Shown piece by piece: positions 33,489 to 42,637 of a stretch of DNA of 64,000 nt (the first letter of the stretch is position 1; every line of letters begins with the position of its first letter). The position numbers and the translations under genes are program-made. The notes below the pieces were generated by a model. That model was not told the DNA's origin and did no database searches. It saw nothing but the letters and a program-made list of their open reading frames with translations. Origin of the DNA: Microbacterium sp. AG238 (GTDB lineage Bacteria > Actinomycetota > Actinomycetes > Actinomycetales > Microbacteriaceae); the NCBI RefSeq assembly GCF_003610405.1, contig NZ_RAQC01000003.1, forward strand, positions 1 through 64,000. The letters are read 5' to 3'.

Positions 33489-35525
33489 GTGGCGACTACG
33501 ACAGTGCCTGCCCCGGAGGCGCCCAGGATCAGGGGCGATATTCAGGCCTTGCGGGCGCTGGCCGTCCTCCTGGTTGTGGCATACCACTTTTGGCCCGAAG
33601 GTCCGGTCCGGGGCGGCTATGTCGGCGTTGATGTGTTCTTTGTAATCAGCGGCTTCTTGATCACCAGCCATCTCGTGCGGTCAATGGAGGCGGGTACCTT
33701 CTCGTTTCGGGCCTTCTGGTCTCGCCGCGCGCGGCGGCTCCTGCCTGTGGCCATAGTTGTCATCGGGGTGGTAGTTGTCGCGACCCCCGTCCTCGCACCA
33801 CAGACCATGTGGCGCGAGACTGCTTTGCAGGCGGTCGCCTCCAGTCTCTACGTGCAGAATATTGCGCTGACGCTCAGTAGCGTCGATTACCTCGCCGAAG
33901 ACGGTGTGGCGACGCCGCTTCAGCACTACTGGTCTCTGTCGCTGGAGGAACAGTTCTACATTCTGTGGCCGATTCTTCTGGTGGGCGCGGTCGTCCTCGG
34001 TCGGAGAGCGGGCCGTCCGCGTAAAGCTGTCGTCGTCGCAATCGTTGTCGTCGCTGCCATTTCGTTCGTCGCGAGTATCGGGTTGACTGGCGTATTCCCG
34101 GGGGCCGCCTACTTCGTCCCGGTCACACGGGCCTGGGAGTTCGCCGTCGGGGCGGCAGTTTTTCTGCTCACGTCTCGATACGGTCTCCACCGTCGCTTGA
34201 GGCTCGTTCTTCTCGCTTCTGGAACTGTCCTGGTGATAGTTCCGGCTTTCGTCTACGACGCGCAAACATCGTTTCCTGGCGCTGCTGCGCTCGTTCCTGT
34301 TCTGGGCGCGGGCGCGATGATCGCGGCGGCCTACAATCAGGGAGCTGTGGGGGCGATCCTCAACGCGCGGCCGCTTCGTGCCATCGGAGACGCGTCCTAC
34401 TCTCTCTATCTCTGGCACTGGCCGATCGCCGTGTTCGCCTTCATCGCTATCCGCAGCGCTGACGCCGCGCTGCCACAACCGCTCGTCGCGGCTATCTTGT
34501 TCGGGATAGCGATACCAGTCTCGATCCTGAGTAAGAAGTACGTTGAGGACGCCGCGATGCCGGGGGGAAGCCCGTCGCGGCTGAGAGTGGCGCCGAAGGC
34601 CTTGGTTGTGCTGCCAGGCGCGACGGTCGTGGTCGTTCTGGCGGCTTCGAGTCTGCTCTACGCCGACCACGGTCTGCGTGCCGAGCTGTCCGCGGAACGG
34701 GCCGCGGCGCTAGCCGCAGATGACGGCTGTCTCGGAGCGGGCGTAGAATTGCGCGACGATTGTGGACCGCAGCCGTTGGTCGCACCCGCAGTGCTCGCCG
34801 AGGATGATCTGCCGCCCGTGTACTCGGAGGGGTGCCAGGCGGGCCCACGTGAGGAGCGTCTCATCAGTTGCAGCTGGGGTCGGCCCTCACCGGTCAGGGT
34901 GGCTCTCGTCGGCGACTCGCACGCGGCCTCGTGGTTCCCCGCGCTCGAGCGGGCGGCCGCCGAGCAGGGCTGGCAGTTGGTCACGTTCTTGAAGTCGAGC
35001 TGCCGCTGGTCCACGTACCAGGACTCGGGCGGCCCGATCGAGCATGCGAGTTGCGTCAGCTGGAACGATCAGCTGAGTCGCGAACTGGTGACGGGCGATT
35101 TTGATGCGATTGTGACGGGTTACTACAGCCGTCCGCTTGCGGTGCAGGACTTGGAGGCGGTCGCCACGGGCTTCGCGGAGGCATGGGCACCGGTGCCGGA
35201 CGATACGCATATCATCGCTATGGTCGACACGCCGCAGATCTCTGATGAAAGCGTCTTGTGCCTTTTTGGCTCCCTGGCTGACCCTGCGAGTTGCGAATCC
35301 GAACCCGTCGGTCTGAACACCTCGACTGATGTGCTGCGGCGCGCTGTAGCGAGCACTCCGTCATCGACAGTGGTCGACCTCAGTTCCGCTTTCCTGGATG
35401 ACGGCGACGCGCGAACGGTGGCCGGTGGCCTCGTCGTGTGGCGCGACGCTCACCACTTCACTGCGTCGTTCTCGAGAACGCTGTCCCCGGTTCTCGAGTC
35501 GGCTATATCGGAGGCGACGGGCTAG
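33489..35525 (+). CDS. Membrane acyltransferase 3 with C-terminal SGNH domain (OafA-like)
   Basis: A 678-residue protein expected to O-acylate a surface polysaccharide. Residues about 15-380 form the acyltransferase-3 membrane domain with about ten helices: IQALRALAVLLVVAYHFWP holds the catalytic histidine, then FFVISGFLIT and YWSLSLEEQFYILWPI. After a short linker the SGNH esterase/transferase domain begins near residue 470, with VALVGDSHAASW carrying the serine and DAHHFTASFSRTL the Asp/His pair near the end. It starts at GTG 33489, nine bases after the dehydrogenase stop, in the same operon. Confidence 0.9.
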   Translation: MATTTVPAPEAPRIRGDIQALRALAVLLVVAYHFWPEGPVRGGYVGVDVFFVISGFLITSHLVRSMEAGTFSFRAFWSRRARRLLPVAIVVIGVVVVATPVLAPQTMWRETALQAVASSLYVQNIALTLSSVDYLAEDGVATPLQHYWSLSLEEQFYILWPILLVGAVVLGRRAGRPRKAVVVAIVVVAAISFVASIGLTGVFPGAAYFVPVTRAWEFAVGAAVFLLTSRYGLHRRLRLVLLASGTVLVIVPAFVYDAQTSFPGAAALVPVLGAGAMIAAAYNQGAVGAILNARPLRAIGDASYSLYLWHWPIAVFAFIAIRSADAALPQPLVAAILFGIAIPVSILSKKYVEDAAMPGGSPSRLRVAPKALVVLPGATVVVVLAASSLLYADHGLRAELSAERAAALAADDGCLGAGVELRDDCGPQPLVAPAVLAEDDLPPVYSEGCQAGPREERLISCSWGRPSPVRVALVGDSHAASWFPALERAAAEQGWQLVTFLKSSCRWSTYQDSGGPIEHASCVSWNDQLSRELVTGDFDAIVTGYYSRPLAVQDLEAVATGFAEAWAPVPDDTHIIAMVDTPQISDESVLCLFGSLADPASCESEPVGLNTSTDVLRRAVASTPSSTVVDLSSAFLDDGDARTVAGGLVVWRDAHHFTASFSRTLSPVLESAISEATG

Positions 35526-35556
35526 CCGCGCCATCGGAAGCGAACTCGAGCGTCGG

Positions 35557-36102
35557 TCAGGAAGCGCGGCCGACTATTGGCCGCATCTGCTGGTCGACAA
35601 CGGAGTTCACCTGCTCTTCGTAGGAGCCCGAGCCGAGGTCGCTCTGCGCCGGCCATCGGAGCATACGAGCTTCCAATGCATCGTAGGATCCGATGATCCT
35701 CGCCGGCACGCCGGCGACGACGCTGCCCGCTGGTACCGATCCCGTCACGATTGAGCCTGCTCCGATTACGCACCGGTCGCCGATCTCGACGCCGGGCATC
35801 AGAGTAGATCGGGTGCCGATGAAGACATCAGAGCCCACACGTATGGGCGCATAGCGATAGCGACGACCCTTGTGGTCCCTCGCTAGCCATCCGGCTCCAT
35901 CATGGGTGACGAACTGAACGCCGCTGCTCACGGTCACGCGATCCCCGATAGCTATGAGCCATGGCTCCGTAGTGACGATATTCGACAAGATCCGACAATC
36001 GCGGCCGACGCTGACACCGAATGCGCGAGCTGCGGCGACGTGACCTCGAGTCGTACTGATCATGCGATAGCGCAGTCGTGCCAGGCGTCCACGTGTCTTC
36101 AC
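35557..36102 (-). CDS. Hexapeptide-repeat O-acetyltransferase
   Basis: A 181-residue left-handed beta-helix acetyltransferase. The repeats run through IAIGDRVTVSSGVQFVTHDG, IRVGSDVFIGTRSTLMPGVE and IGAGSIVTGSVPAGSVVAGVPARIIG. The histidine in VTHDG is the likely catalytic base. It would add acetyl groups to a sugar using acetyl-CoA. GTG 36102 gives a normal-length protein; the longer frame to 36537 runs antisense-like into the next gene and is not supported. It lies 62 bases after the flippase gene in the same direction. Confidence 0.85.
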   Translation of the reverse strand: MKTRGRLARLRYRMISTTRGHVAAARAFGVSVGRDCRILSNIVTTEPWLIAIGDRVTVSSGVQFVTHDGAGWLARDHKGRRYRYAPIRVGSDVFIGTRSTLMPGVEIGDRCVIGAGSIVTGSVPAGSVVAGVPARIIGSYDALEARMLRWPAQSDLGSGSYEEQVNSVVDQQMRPIVGRAS

Positions 36103-36164
36103 GTCGCCGATGGTACGCGCAGTGCGAGGCGAGGTCACGCGGTAAGGGTCACTGAACGCTGATT

Positions 36165-37775
36165 TCAGCCTCGGAGCCAACGTGCCACGTCGATGACGGA
36201 GACGCCCGACTTGAAGGTGGCGGCGAGATGTATCAGGACGAACGCGGCGCCCCCCACTGCGAGTTGGGACGCCGCAAGCCCATACGTCAGCGGACCTTGC
36301 CCGGCGGAGATGAGCACACCACCCGCGACGATGGCAGTACTGAGCCCGGTCGAGACGCCGAGTCGGATCAGTCCGCGTCGAGCCGTTGCGCTCATCTGGT
36401 AGCCGAGGTGCCGGCGGAGGCGTCCAAACTTGAGGGGAAAGTCGAGCCAGTAGGCGGCGACAAAGGCCGCCGCCACGAACCAACCGCGCAGCATCGGGGG
36501 AGCGAATATCTGCGCGGCAAGTGCGCCCGTGATCCACGTCCCGTTGACGACCAGCGCGCTCACAAGCGGGGGTCGCGGCAGCATGAAGGCGTAGAACCCC
36601 CGAATCATGAGCATGTGCAGGCTGTAAGGGATGACACCTAACCCCAGGATCATAACGCTGACCCCGATGGACGCCGCTGCTTCCAGTGTCGTGTTCCCCC
36701 GAGTGAAAAGCACAGAAGTAAGCGGTACTCCGAGACTAACCAGGACTCCGCTGACGGGTGCCACGAGTGCGGCTGCCCGGATGAGCGTGTCCTCGAACTC
36801 CTTCAGCGCGAAATTCGGCGAATCGTGCTCGCGATGGTGGGCCATTCGGGCGAGGAGGATGTTCCCGAATGTCGCGATGAGTATCGATTGCACGAGGGTC
36901 ACCAACGTGAAGGCGTTGTAGTACACCGAGTAGCCGCGTGAACTATCCCCCAGGAGTGACGCTTCCGAGCCAGCCCTTGCCGTCACGGCGACGACGACCA
37001 GACTCGAAACCTGGTAGCAGAGCGAGGCGACCAGCGTCCAAGTGGCGATAGAGGCTGTGCTCCGCAGTCCCAGGCTGCGCAACGAGGACGGCAGCTTCCA
37101 TGCGAAGCCGGAACGGACGGCAACCCAGGCGAGGAGCAAGCTCTGCACCACTGTGCCGGCCAAGGCGCCTGCACCCAGCAGGGTGACGTCTGCGGTGGTG
37201 AGACTCAGCGGGTCGTACGCCTTCACACTGCCGAGGAGGAGGATCGGAATGCATGTCGCCAGGACCACAACGCTGTTCGCCGAGCTGACCCATGCCGCAG
37301 CAACGAACTTCCCTCGCGAGTTCAGAATCTGTGTCTGGATGGCGTATATCGCGTAGAAGACGATCTGGGGAAGGCACCAGTACGACAGCGAGGTCGCAAG
37401 CTCTCGTTGCGCCGAGCTCCAGGCGCTACCGCCGAAGAGTGAGACAAGCAGCGGGGTCGCAGCGATCAGCGATACGACGAGAACAAGCCCCGCCGCCGTG
37501 ACGACGACGAGAAGGAGGGTGCTGAATTCATCAGCTCGTCGCTGAGATTCTCTCGCGAGCCGGGTGATCTGGGGTACGAAGACCGTTGCGATCGCGCCAC
37601 CGCCGAGGAGGAGATACAACATGTTCGGTACGTTGTTCGCCACGTTGTACGCATCGGCCACGAGTGCGGTACCGATCGTCGCGGCGAGGACGAGATTCCG
37701 GATGAACGCGAGCCCCTTGGAGGACAGATTCCCAAGGCCTGACCAAAGCGCGGCCCTTCCATCTGAACGTGGCAT
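36165..37775 (-). CDS. MurJ-like lipid-linked oligosaccharide flippase
   Basis: A 536-residue membrane protein of the MOP superfamily with about 14 hydrophobic helices. GNLSSKGLAFIRNLVLAATIG and VANNVPNMLYLLLGGGAIATVFVPQITRL are the typical MurJ N-terminal helices. It would flip a lipid-linked sugar across the membrane. Because it sits inside an exopolysaccharide cluster and is divergent from the polymerase gene, it probably acts as the cluster's flippase rather than as the housekeeping lipid II flippase; this is inferred from context. Confidence 0.85.
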   Translation of the reverse strand: MPRSDGRAALWSGLGNLSSKGLAFIRNLVLAATIGTALVADAYNVANNVPNMLYLLLGGGAIATVFVPQITRLARESQRRADEFSTLLLVVVTAAGLVLVVSLIAATPLLVSLFGGSAWSSAQRELATSLSYWCLPQIVFYAIYAIQTQILNSRGKFVAAAWVSSANSVVVLATCIPILLLGSVKAYDPLSLTTADVTLLGAGALAGTVVQSLLLAWVAVRSGFAWKLPSSLRSLGLRSTASIATWTLVASLCYQVSSLVVVAVTARAGSEASLLGDSSRGYSVYYNAFTLVTLVQSILIATFGNILLARMAHHREHDSPNFALKEFEDTLIRAAALVAPVSGVLVSLGVPLTSVLFTRGNTTLEAAASIGVSVMILGLGVIPYSLHMLMIRGFYAFMLPRPPLVSALVVNGTWITGALAAQIFAPPMLRGWFVAAAFVAAYWLDFPLKFGRLRRHLGYQMSATARRGLIRLGVSTGLSTAIVAGGVLISAGQGPLTYGLAASQLAVGGAAFVLIHLAATFKSGVSVIDVARWLRG

Positions 37776-37913
37776 CGGCTCGTCTCTGTGGTGTGCCCGC
37801 TACGATCTGTAGTGTTGTCTGCACTCTACTGCCGTCGTGGGGCGGGTGCAGGGGGTCACAGCTAGCGCGGGCTTCGCGTTCGTGGAGAGGGCAGCGCGAC
37901 TCGATGGACGGTC

Positions 37914-39290
37914 ATGATTGAAGTCGCAGCCGGGCTCGCCGCGGCTCTCCTGCTGGCCGTCGTCGCATTCACCCTTCCGCGGCGTGCGTTGCCTGTGCTC
38001 GCGCTCTGGTCCTTGGTGCTCCTCCCCCTCGGGTATACGACCCTGCCGAGCTTGGTGGGGCGCTACTTCACCCCGGCACTGATCCTCATCCTCATATGGG
38101 AGCTGCGCGTTCTGACGAAGGCGGAGCGTACTCGTCGGGTTCCGGCGCTTGTGGAGGCGGGTGGGCTGGTCCTGCTCGCTGCTCTGTTCATCTCCGCGCT
38201 GATGGGGCAATCGCTGCAGTCCTCACTCTTGTGGATCGCAGTCTTCGCGGTTGCGGGCACCTTCGCCGTCAGAGCCGCGGTCGTGTCGGATGAGTCAGAC
38301 CTCGATCTCGCGCTCCTTCAGAAGCACCTCTTGCTCGTCGGCGTGTTCATCGGCCTCGGATCGATAGGAGAGCTCGTGCTGGGGCTCAACCCCTGGGATC
38401 TCATTTATACGGAGGTTTACCGCGACCGCACGTGGTCGGTAGATCGCGCGAATCTGTCTTTCGGCCACCCGCTGGTGCTGTCGCTGGCCTCAGCGTCCAT
38501 ACTCTCCGCGTCTGTGGCGATGAACAGGCGAGGGGGGCGGCTGTTGGCGCTCGCCGGCATGAGCGGGGCCGCTGTGGGACTCATCTTCTCGGTATCGCGT
38601 ACCGGGCTGGTCGCCACTGCCGCCGGGGTGGTCGTCGCCGTGCTCGTCCAATCGCTATCGAAAGACGCCAGAGCGAGGTGGCGCGCCGTTGCTGCCCTAC
38701 TCGTGGGAGGGGCAGTGATCGTCCTGGCGTGGAACTCCGACCTCCTGCAAGGACGCCAAGCGAGCGCAGACGGAACCGGTTCGATCAGTTATCGGGATGC
38801 GATGTTCGATCGGGCTCTGCGACTTTTCGGCACGGCGGGGGTGACCGGGTACGGCCCCGGCCGATCGGTCGACGTGTACTCCACGAACTTCCCGGGTCTG
38901 GTCCTCGAGAACTCGGTGTTGCAACTGATGATCTCGCTGGGTGCTCTGAGCGCGGTGGTGCTGGGTGCCGTCGCATTCACCGCGGTTCGGGGAGTGAAGC
39001 ACTCCCGAGCGTGGGCAGTCGGCGGGTTGGCCAGCTTCGTCGTCTCCCTCTCGGGGTTCAACGCGTTGGACTCCAACCCGGCCATCCTGGCGTTCGCTTT
39101 CCCATTTGTCATCGGCTGTTGGTCGCCCAACGGGTCGGGCTTGGAACTATCCGAGGGTGATCCGGACGTGAATCACGCGGGCCTGCGACGAACGCGCGAG
39201 GCACTGCGCCACTCCGGTCATGCCTGGTCGAGCACCCCGCACGGCGTGCCGGAGACTCGACGTTCGAGCCGGCTGGGCGCCCGGAGGTAG
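37914..39290 (+). CDS. O-antigen ligase/polymerase-like membrane protein (Wzy-type)
   Basis: A 458-residue membrane protein with about ten helices and a large external loop. The loop includes SADGTGSISYRDAMFDRALRL and GYGPGRSVDVYSTNFPG, the pattern of the Wzy_C/O-antigen ligase family. The central LIFSVSRTGLVATAAGVVVAV carries the conserved SRT(G) motif. It probably polymerises or ligates repeat units at the outer face of the membrane. It starts at ATG 37914, divergent from the flippase (138-base gap), and ends nine bases from the convergent glycosyltransferase gene. Confidence 0.82.
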   Translation: MIEVAAGLAAALLLAVVAFTLPRRALPVLALWSLVLLPLGYTTLPSLVGRYFTPALILILIWELRVLTKAERTRRVPALVEAGGLVLLAALFISALMGQSLQSSLLWIAVFAVAGTFAVRAAVVSDESDLDLALLQKHLLLVGVFIGLGSIGELVLGLNPWDLIYTEVYRDRTWSVDRANLSFGHPLVLSLASASILSASVAMNRRGGRLLALAGMSGAAVGLIFSVSRTGLVATAAGVVVAVLVQSLSKDARARWRAVAALLVGGAVIVLAWNSDLLQGRQASADGTGSISYRDAMFDRALRLFGTAGVTGYGPGRSVDVYSTNFPGLVLENSVLQLMISLGALSAVVLGAVAFTAVRGVKHSRAWAVGGLASFVVSLSGFNALDSNPAILAFAFPFVIGCWSPNGSGLELSEGDPDVNHAGLRRTREALRHSGHAWSSTPHGVPETRRSSRLGARR

Positions 39291-39299
39291 TAACGCAGG

Positions 39300-40385
39300 T
39301 CAGGATCGCTGCATCGTGCCGTGAATAGCGCGCTCGAGGACGTCCACGCTCGCTGAGGTGCCGAACACGTCGAGCCATGCCGCTGGAGGCGCCACGGTGA
39401 GGGTCATGGCGGCCCGTACCGCCCTGACGTACTCGTCTACCCCGTCAGTACGAGCGAACTCGCCGGTGACACCCGGGATTATGGCGTCCGAACTCCCGTA
39501 CGCAGTGGAACCGACCACGCAAGCGATTCCCTGGCTGCTCGCCTCGAGAAGGACATTCGCGAAACCCTCGACCTCTGAAGGCAGAAGGCAGACCGACCCG
39601 GGGGGCAAGCCCTCGAACCACCGTTCGACGCGTCCGGGCGTCTCGATAACGTAGCTCCGTTCGAGGCGCCCGATGTCACTCCGGAGCGGTCCGTCGCCGA
39701 AGAAGATCACGCGCTCCAAGCGGACGTCCTCGCAGACACGATCTGCGATCTCCACAGCGAGCATGGGTCGCTTCTTGTCGACGAGTCTGCCGGGGACGAC
39801 AAGGGTGAGCCCCGCCGCGTCGGAGGCGGCGGAGGGGCTCGGTCTGTCGTGCACCTTGCCGAGCGCGGGGTTCGGCACCACCCACACTTTCTCGGAATCG
39901 AGACCGCTCAGAACGGAGAACGCGGCCCCGACCGAATGTGAGATCGCGATGAACAAATCGGCGCGGGGATAGTAGTAGCGGTACGCGAGATTGCGAGCGG
40001 CGAGGTGGAGTGCGGAGTGGTTCTTCTCGGCGAAGGGCATGTTCCGCTCGCTGATGCCGATGATGGGACGCCCCCCACCTCGCCTTCGCGCGGCGCGGAG
40101 CAACTGAATGTTCGCGCGGGTCATCATGGAGATGACGATGTCTGCCGGATCGCTCGCGAGATAGCGTTCTATGGCTCGTGCCTCAGCCCGCCGTCCGTCT
40201 CCGAGATGCGCCCCCACGATCACGTCCACTCCACGAGGCGGTTCCGGTTCGTCGGGGCGCGCGCGCAGCAGGATTATCTCGACCTGGTAGGACCGGTCGA
40301 CGAGCTCCTGGGCCCATGTCGTCGTCACGAACTCCGCGCCCCCGCCCAACATCGACGGTATGACGAACGCTACGCGAGTGGTCAC
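39300..40385 (-). CDS. Glycosyltransferase (GT4-like)
   Basis: A 361-residue GT-B glycosyltransferase. The N-terminus has VAFVIPSMLGGGAEFVTTTWA. The C-terminal domain has LTLVVPGRLVDKKRPMLAVEI, IFFGDGPLRSDIGRLE and SVCLLPSEVEGFANVLLEASSQG (the E-x7-E donor-binding region). The GTG start at 40385 overlaps the upstream glycosyltransferase stop (GTGA) and follows CAGGAGACCTG. It is the last gene of the minus-strand polysaccharide operon that begins with the sugar transferase at 44218. Confidence 0.88.
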   Translation of the reverse strand: MTTRVAFVIPSMLGGGAEFVTTTWAQELVDRSYQVEIILLRARPDEPEPPRGVDVIVGAHLGDGRRAEARAIERYLASDPADIVISMMTRANIQLLRAARRRGGGRPIIGISERNMPFAEKNHSALHLAARNLAYRYYYPRADLFIAISHSVGAAFSVLSGLDSEKVWVVPNPALGKVHDRPSPSAASDAAGLTLVVPGRLVDKKRPMLAVEIADRVCEDVRLERVIFFGDGPLRSDIGRLERSYVIETPGRVERWFEGLPPGSVCLLPSEVEGFANVLLEASSQGIACVVGSTAYGSSDAIIPGVTGEFARTDGVDEYVRAVRAAMTLTVAPPAAWLDVFGTSASVDVLERAIHGTMQRS

Positions 40386-41527
40386 CAGGTCTCCTGTGTT
40401 CTCGAGGGAGTCAGAACGTACGGCACGAGGGAAGAGGCGCTGAGCTGAGCAACAGACTCTCTCGCGTCGTTCTGCGTCAACCACGCTGCACGCAGCACGG
40501 CGTCCGCGACCGCCGCGGCCGAGCGTTTGCTGATCCGGGTCCCGTTGTACGCCTCTCTCACGAGTCCGTTGGGCTCACCCCCGGCAGTCGTAACGACGGG
40601 CAACCCGCTCGCAAGCGCTTCGACCACTGCTCGGGGGAATCCCTCGTGCTGCGATGTCATGAGCAGTAGCTCGGAAGAGCGCAATCTCTCGGCTACCTCC
40701 TGTTTCGACACGGGGCCGATGATTCGGACTCGCTCAGCTAGACCGAGGTCGTCAACGGTGGTTCGGGCGTGTTCCAACAACGAGCCCCCGCCGATCATCG
40801 TGAGCTGGTAGTCAGGGGGCAGGCTGGACATGGCGTGGATGGCGAGTAGCGGATCCTTCGTCGCTTCAAAACGGCCGACCCATACCATTGAGGTCCGTTC
40901 AGCCGGGGGCGGATCGGCGGGGTAGAAGTACTCATCGTCGTACCACGTCGGCGAGAATCGCACGTGCCCGCCCCAAGCGCTCAGGCGGCTGGCGGCAGCC
41001 CGATTGAAGACGACCACATCTTGGGATGCCCGCACGGCGGCGCGTTCCATGAACGCAAAGAGCCGCCTAGCGCGCTTGAAGTAGGACTCATCGCCGAGAG
41101 TGATGCTGTCGTCGCCGTCGTTATGAACGAACTGAATGCTCGATGCCGGGCGAAGGGCTTTCCGCAGCCCCAACCCGGTCGTGACTCTGTGTGTCTGGAG
41201 CGTGTAACTGCCGAGCTCGGCTAGCTTGCGTCGGTGCCTGATCGTGCCAAGCACCAGACTCACGACGTGGGGCACTCGCGGGCGGATGACGGTGTTGTCA
41301 CCTCGGTAGACCGGCAGGTACCAGAATCGTCGGCCGTCGATCGTTTCCTCACGCCATTCGCCGAGAGTAGTGTCGCCGGTCGAGTCGATCCCGACGAGCC
41401 GCAGCTCCATGTTTTCTGGGTGGTACTTGAGTAGTCCCCGGATGCATGTGTCGATGCCGCCAGGCTTCGGCTTCCGCGGGTCGATCGGTTCCACGAGAAC
41501 CCGTACTTCAGGGGAGCGGTTTGTCAT
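40382..41527 (-). CDS. Glycosyltransferase (GT4-like)
   Basis: A 381-residue GT-B enzyme. VRVLVEPIDPRKPKPGGIDT is the N-terminal glycine-rich entry. MVWVGRFEATKDPLLAIHA, LTMIGGGSLLEHARTT and LLLMTSQHEGFPRAVVEALASG form the donor-binding domain with the E-x7-E motif. The ATG at 41527 is preceded by a purine-rich stretch (GACGAGAAAAC). It overlaps the next glycosyltransferase by four bases, so both probably act in sequence on the same repeat unit. Linkage and sugar are unknown. Confidence 0.88.
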   Translation of the reverse strand: MTNRSPEVRVLVEPIDPRKPKPGGIDTCIRGLLKYHPENMELRLVGIDSTGDTTLGEWREETIDGRRFWYLPVYRGDNTVIRPRVPHVVSLVLGTIRHRRKLAELGSYTLQTHRVTTGLGLRKALRPASSIQFVHNDGDDSITLGDESYFKRARRLFAFMERAAVRASQDVVVFNRAAASRLSAWGGHVRFSPTWYDDEYFYPADPPPAERTSMVWVGRFEATKDPLLAIHAMSSLPPDYQLTMIGGGSLLEHARTTVDDLGLAERVRIIGPVSKQEVAERLRSSELLLMTSQHEGFPRAVVEALASGLPVVTTAGGEPNGLVREAYNGTRISKRSAAAVADAVLRAAWLTQNDARESVAQLSASSLVPYVLTPSRTQETW

Positions 41528-41601
41528 TCTGTTTTCTCGTCGTCCTACGGTGACTCGGTCTCGTCGTTGTGCGTGCCGTTTCCCTCTGCTGGGTACGCCT
41601 C

Positions 41602-42615
41602 TCACGGTCGCCCTCTATAGGACCGGAACCATTGCACGAAAGCATCGACGCCCTCATCGATGGTGGTTGTGGGAACAAAACCGGTGAGAGCGCTCAGCAG
41701 GCCGGCATCCGCGCGCGTATCGCGTACGTCACCGGGCTGCATCGGATGAAACTCGCGCACGGCTTCGATCCCTAGGGAGCGTTCGATCGCGTCTACGAAT
41801 TCGAGTAGTCCGACCGGTCGACCACCCGCTATGTTCACAATGCGCCATGGCGCGTTCGCTGACACCGAGTCGCGCGTATCGCCGCGGACACAGGGCTCAT
41901 CGGTCGCGGGCGGCCTCTCCGCTAGAAGTCGGATGCCTTTAACCAGATCGTCGATGTAGGTGAAGTCTCGACTCATTCGCCCATCCCCGTAGATCTGAAT
42001 GGGCTCGCCGTTCTCGATTTTTTCGACGAACTTGAAGAGCGCCATGTCGGGACGACCCCACGGGCCGTAAACCGTGAAGAATCTGAAGCATGTCGTGGGA
42101 ATGTTGAAGAGGTGTGAGTACGAGTGACTCATCGCTTCGCCAGACTGCTTGGTGGCCGCGTACAGAGACAGGGGCTGACGGGTCGGGTCTGTCTCCGAAA
42201 ACGGTATCTTCGTGTTGCCGCCGTAGACGGACGATGTCGACGCGAAGAGGAAGTGGCTCGGGTTCGTGCGTCGTACCGCCTCTAGGACGTTGGCGGTTCC
42301 GACGAGGTTCGATTGGATGTAGCTCTCGGGATGATCAATGCTGTATCGCACTCCCGCCTGGGCCGCCAGATGGACGACGACGTCAGGCTGCGCGCCTTCG
42401 ACCTCAGCGAGCAGGCGCTCGCGATCCTCCAACATTCCGCGCGTCCAGACGAATCGCGAATAGTCGAGGAGCTGATCCAGTCGCGCCCGTTTCAGTGCGG
42501 GATCGTAGTACTGCGTCATGCCGTCGAACCCATATACCTCGTGGCCGTCGGCGAGCAGCGACCGGCAGAGGTGGAACCCGACAAATCCGGCCGCGCCCGT
42601 GACGAAGTACTTCAT
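41602..42615 (-). CDS. NAD-dependent epimerase (UDP-glucuronate 4-epimerase-like)
   Basis: A 337-residue extended short-chain dehydrogenase. GAAGFVG (7-13) binds NAD, the serine/threonine set ASTSSVYG is at 125-132, and the catalytic YAATK has Y152 and K156. GFDGMTQYYDPALKRARL resembles the DNLNDYYDxxLKxARL signature of UDP-glucuronate 4-epimerases, which make UDP-galacturonate. With the dehydrogenase at 32224 it suggests a uronic acid in the polymer. It lies between the initiating transferase and two glycosyltransferases in the same operon. Confidence 0.87.
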   Translation of the reverse strand: MKYFVTGAAGFVGFHLCRSLLADGHEVYGFDGMTQYYDPALKRARLDQLLDYSRFVWTRGMLEDRERLLAEVEGAQPDVVVHLAAQAGVRYSIDHPESYIQSNLVGTANVLEAVRRTNPSHFLFASTSSVYGGNTKIPFSETDPTRQPLSLYAATKQSGEAMSHSYSHLFNIPTTCFRFFTVYGPWGRPDMALFKFVEKIENGEPIQIYGDGRMSRDFTYIDDLVKGIRLLAERPPATDEPCVRGDTRDSVSANAPWRIVNIAGGRPVGLLEFVDAIERSLGIEAVREFHPMQPGDVRDTRADAGLLSALTGFVPTTTIDEGVDAFVQWFRSYRGRP

Positions 42616-42637
42616 GCTCTCCCGGTCTCATCCTTTA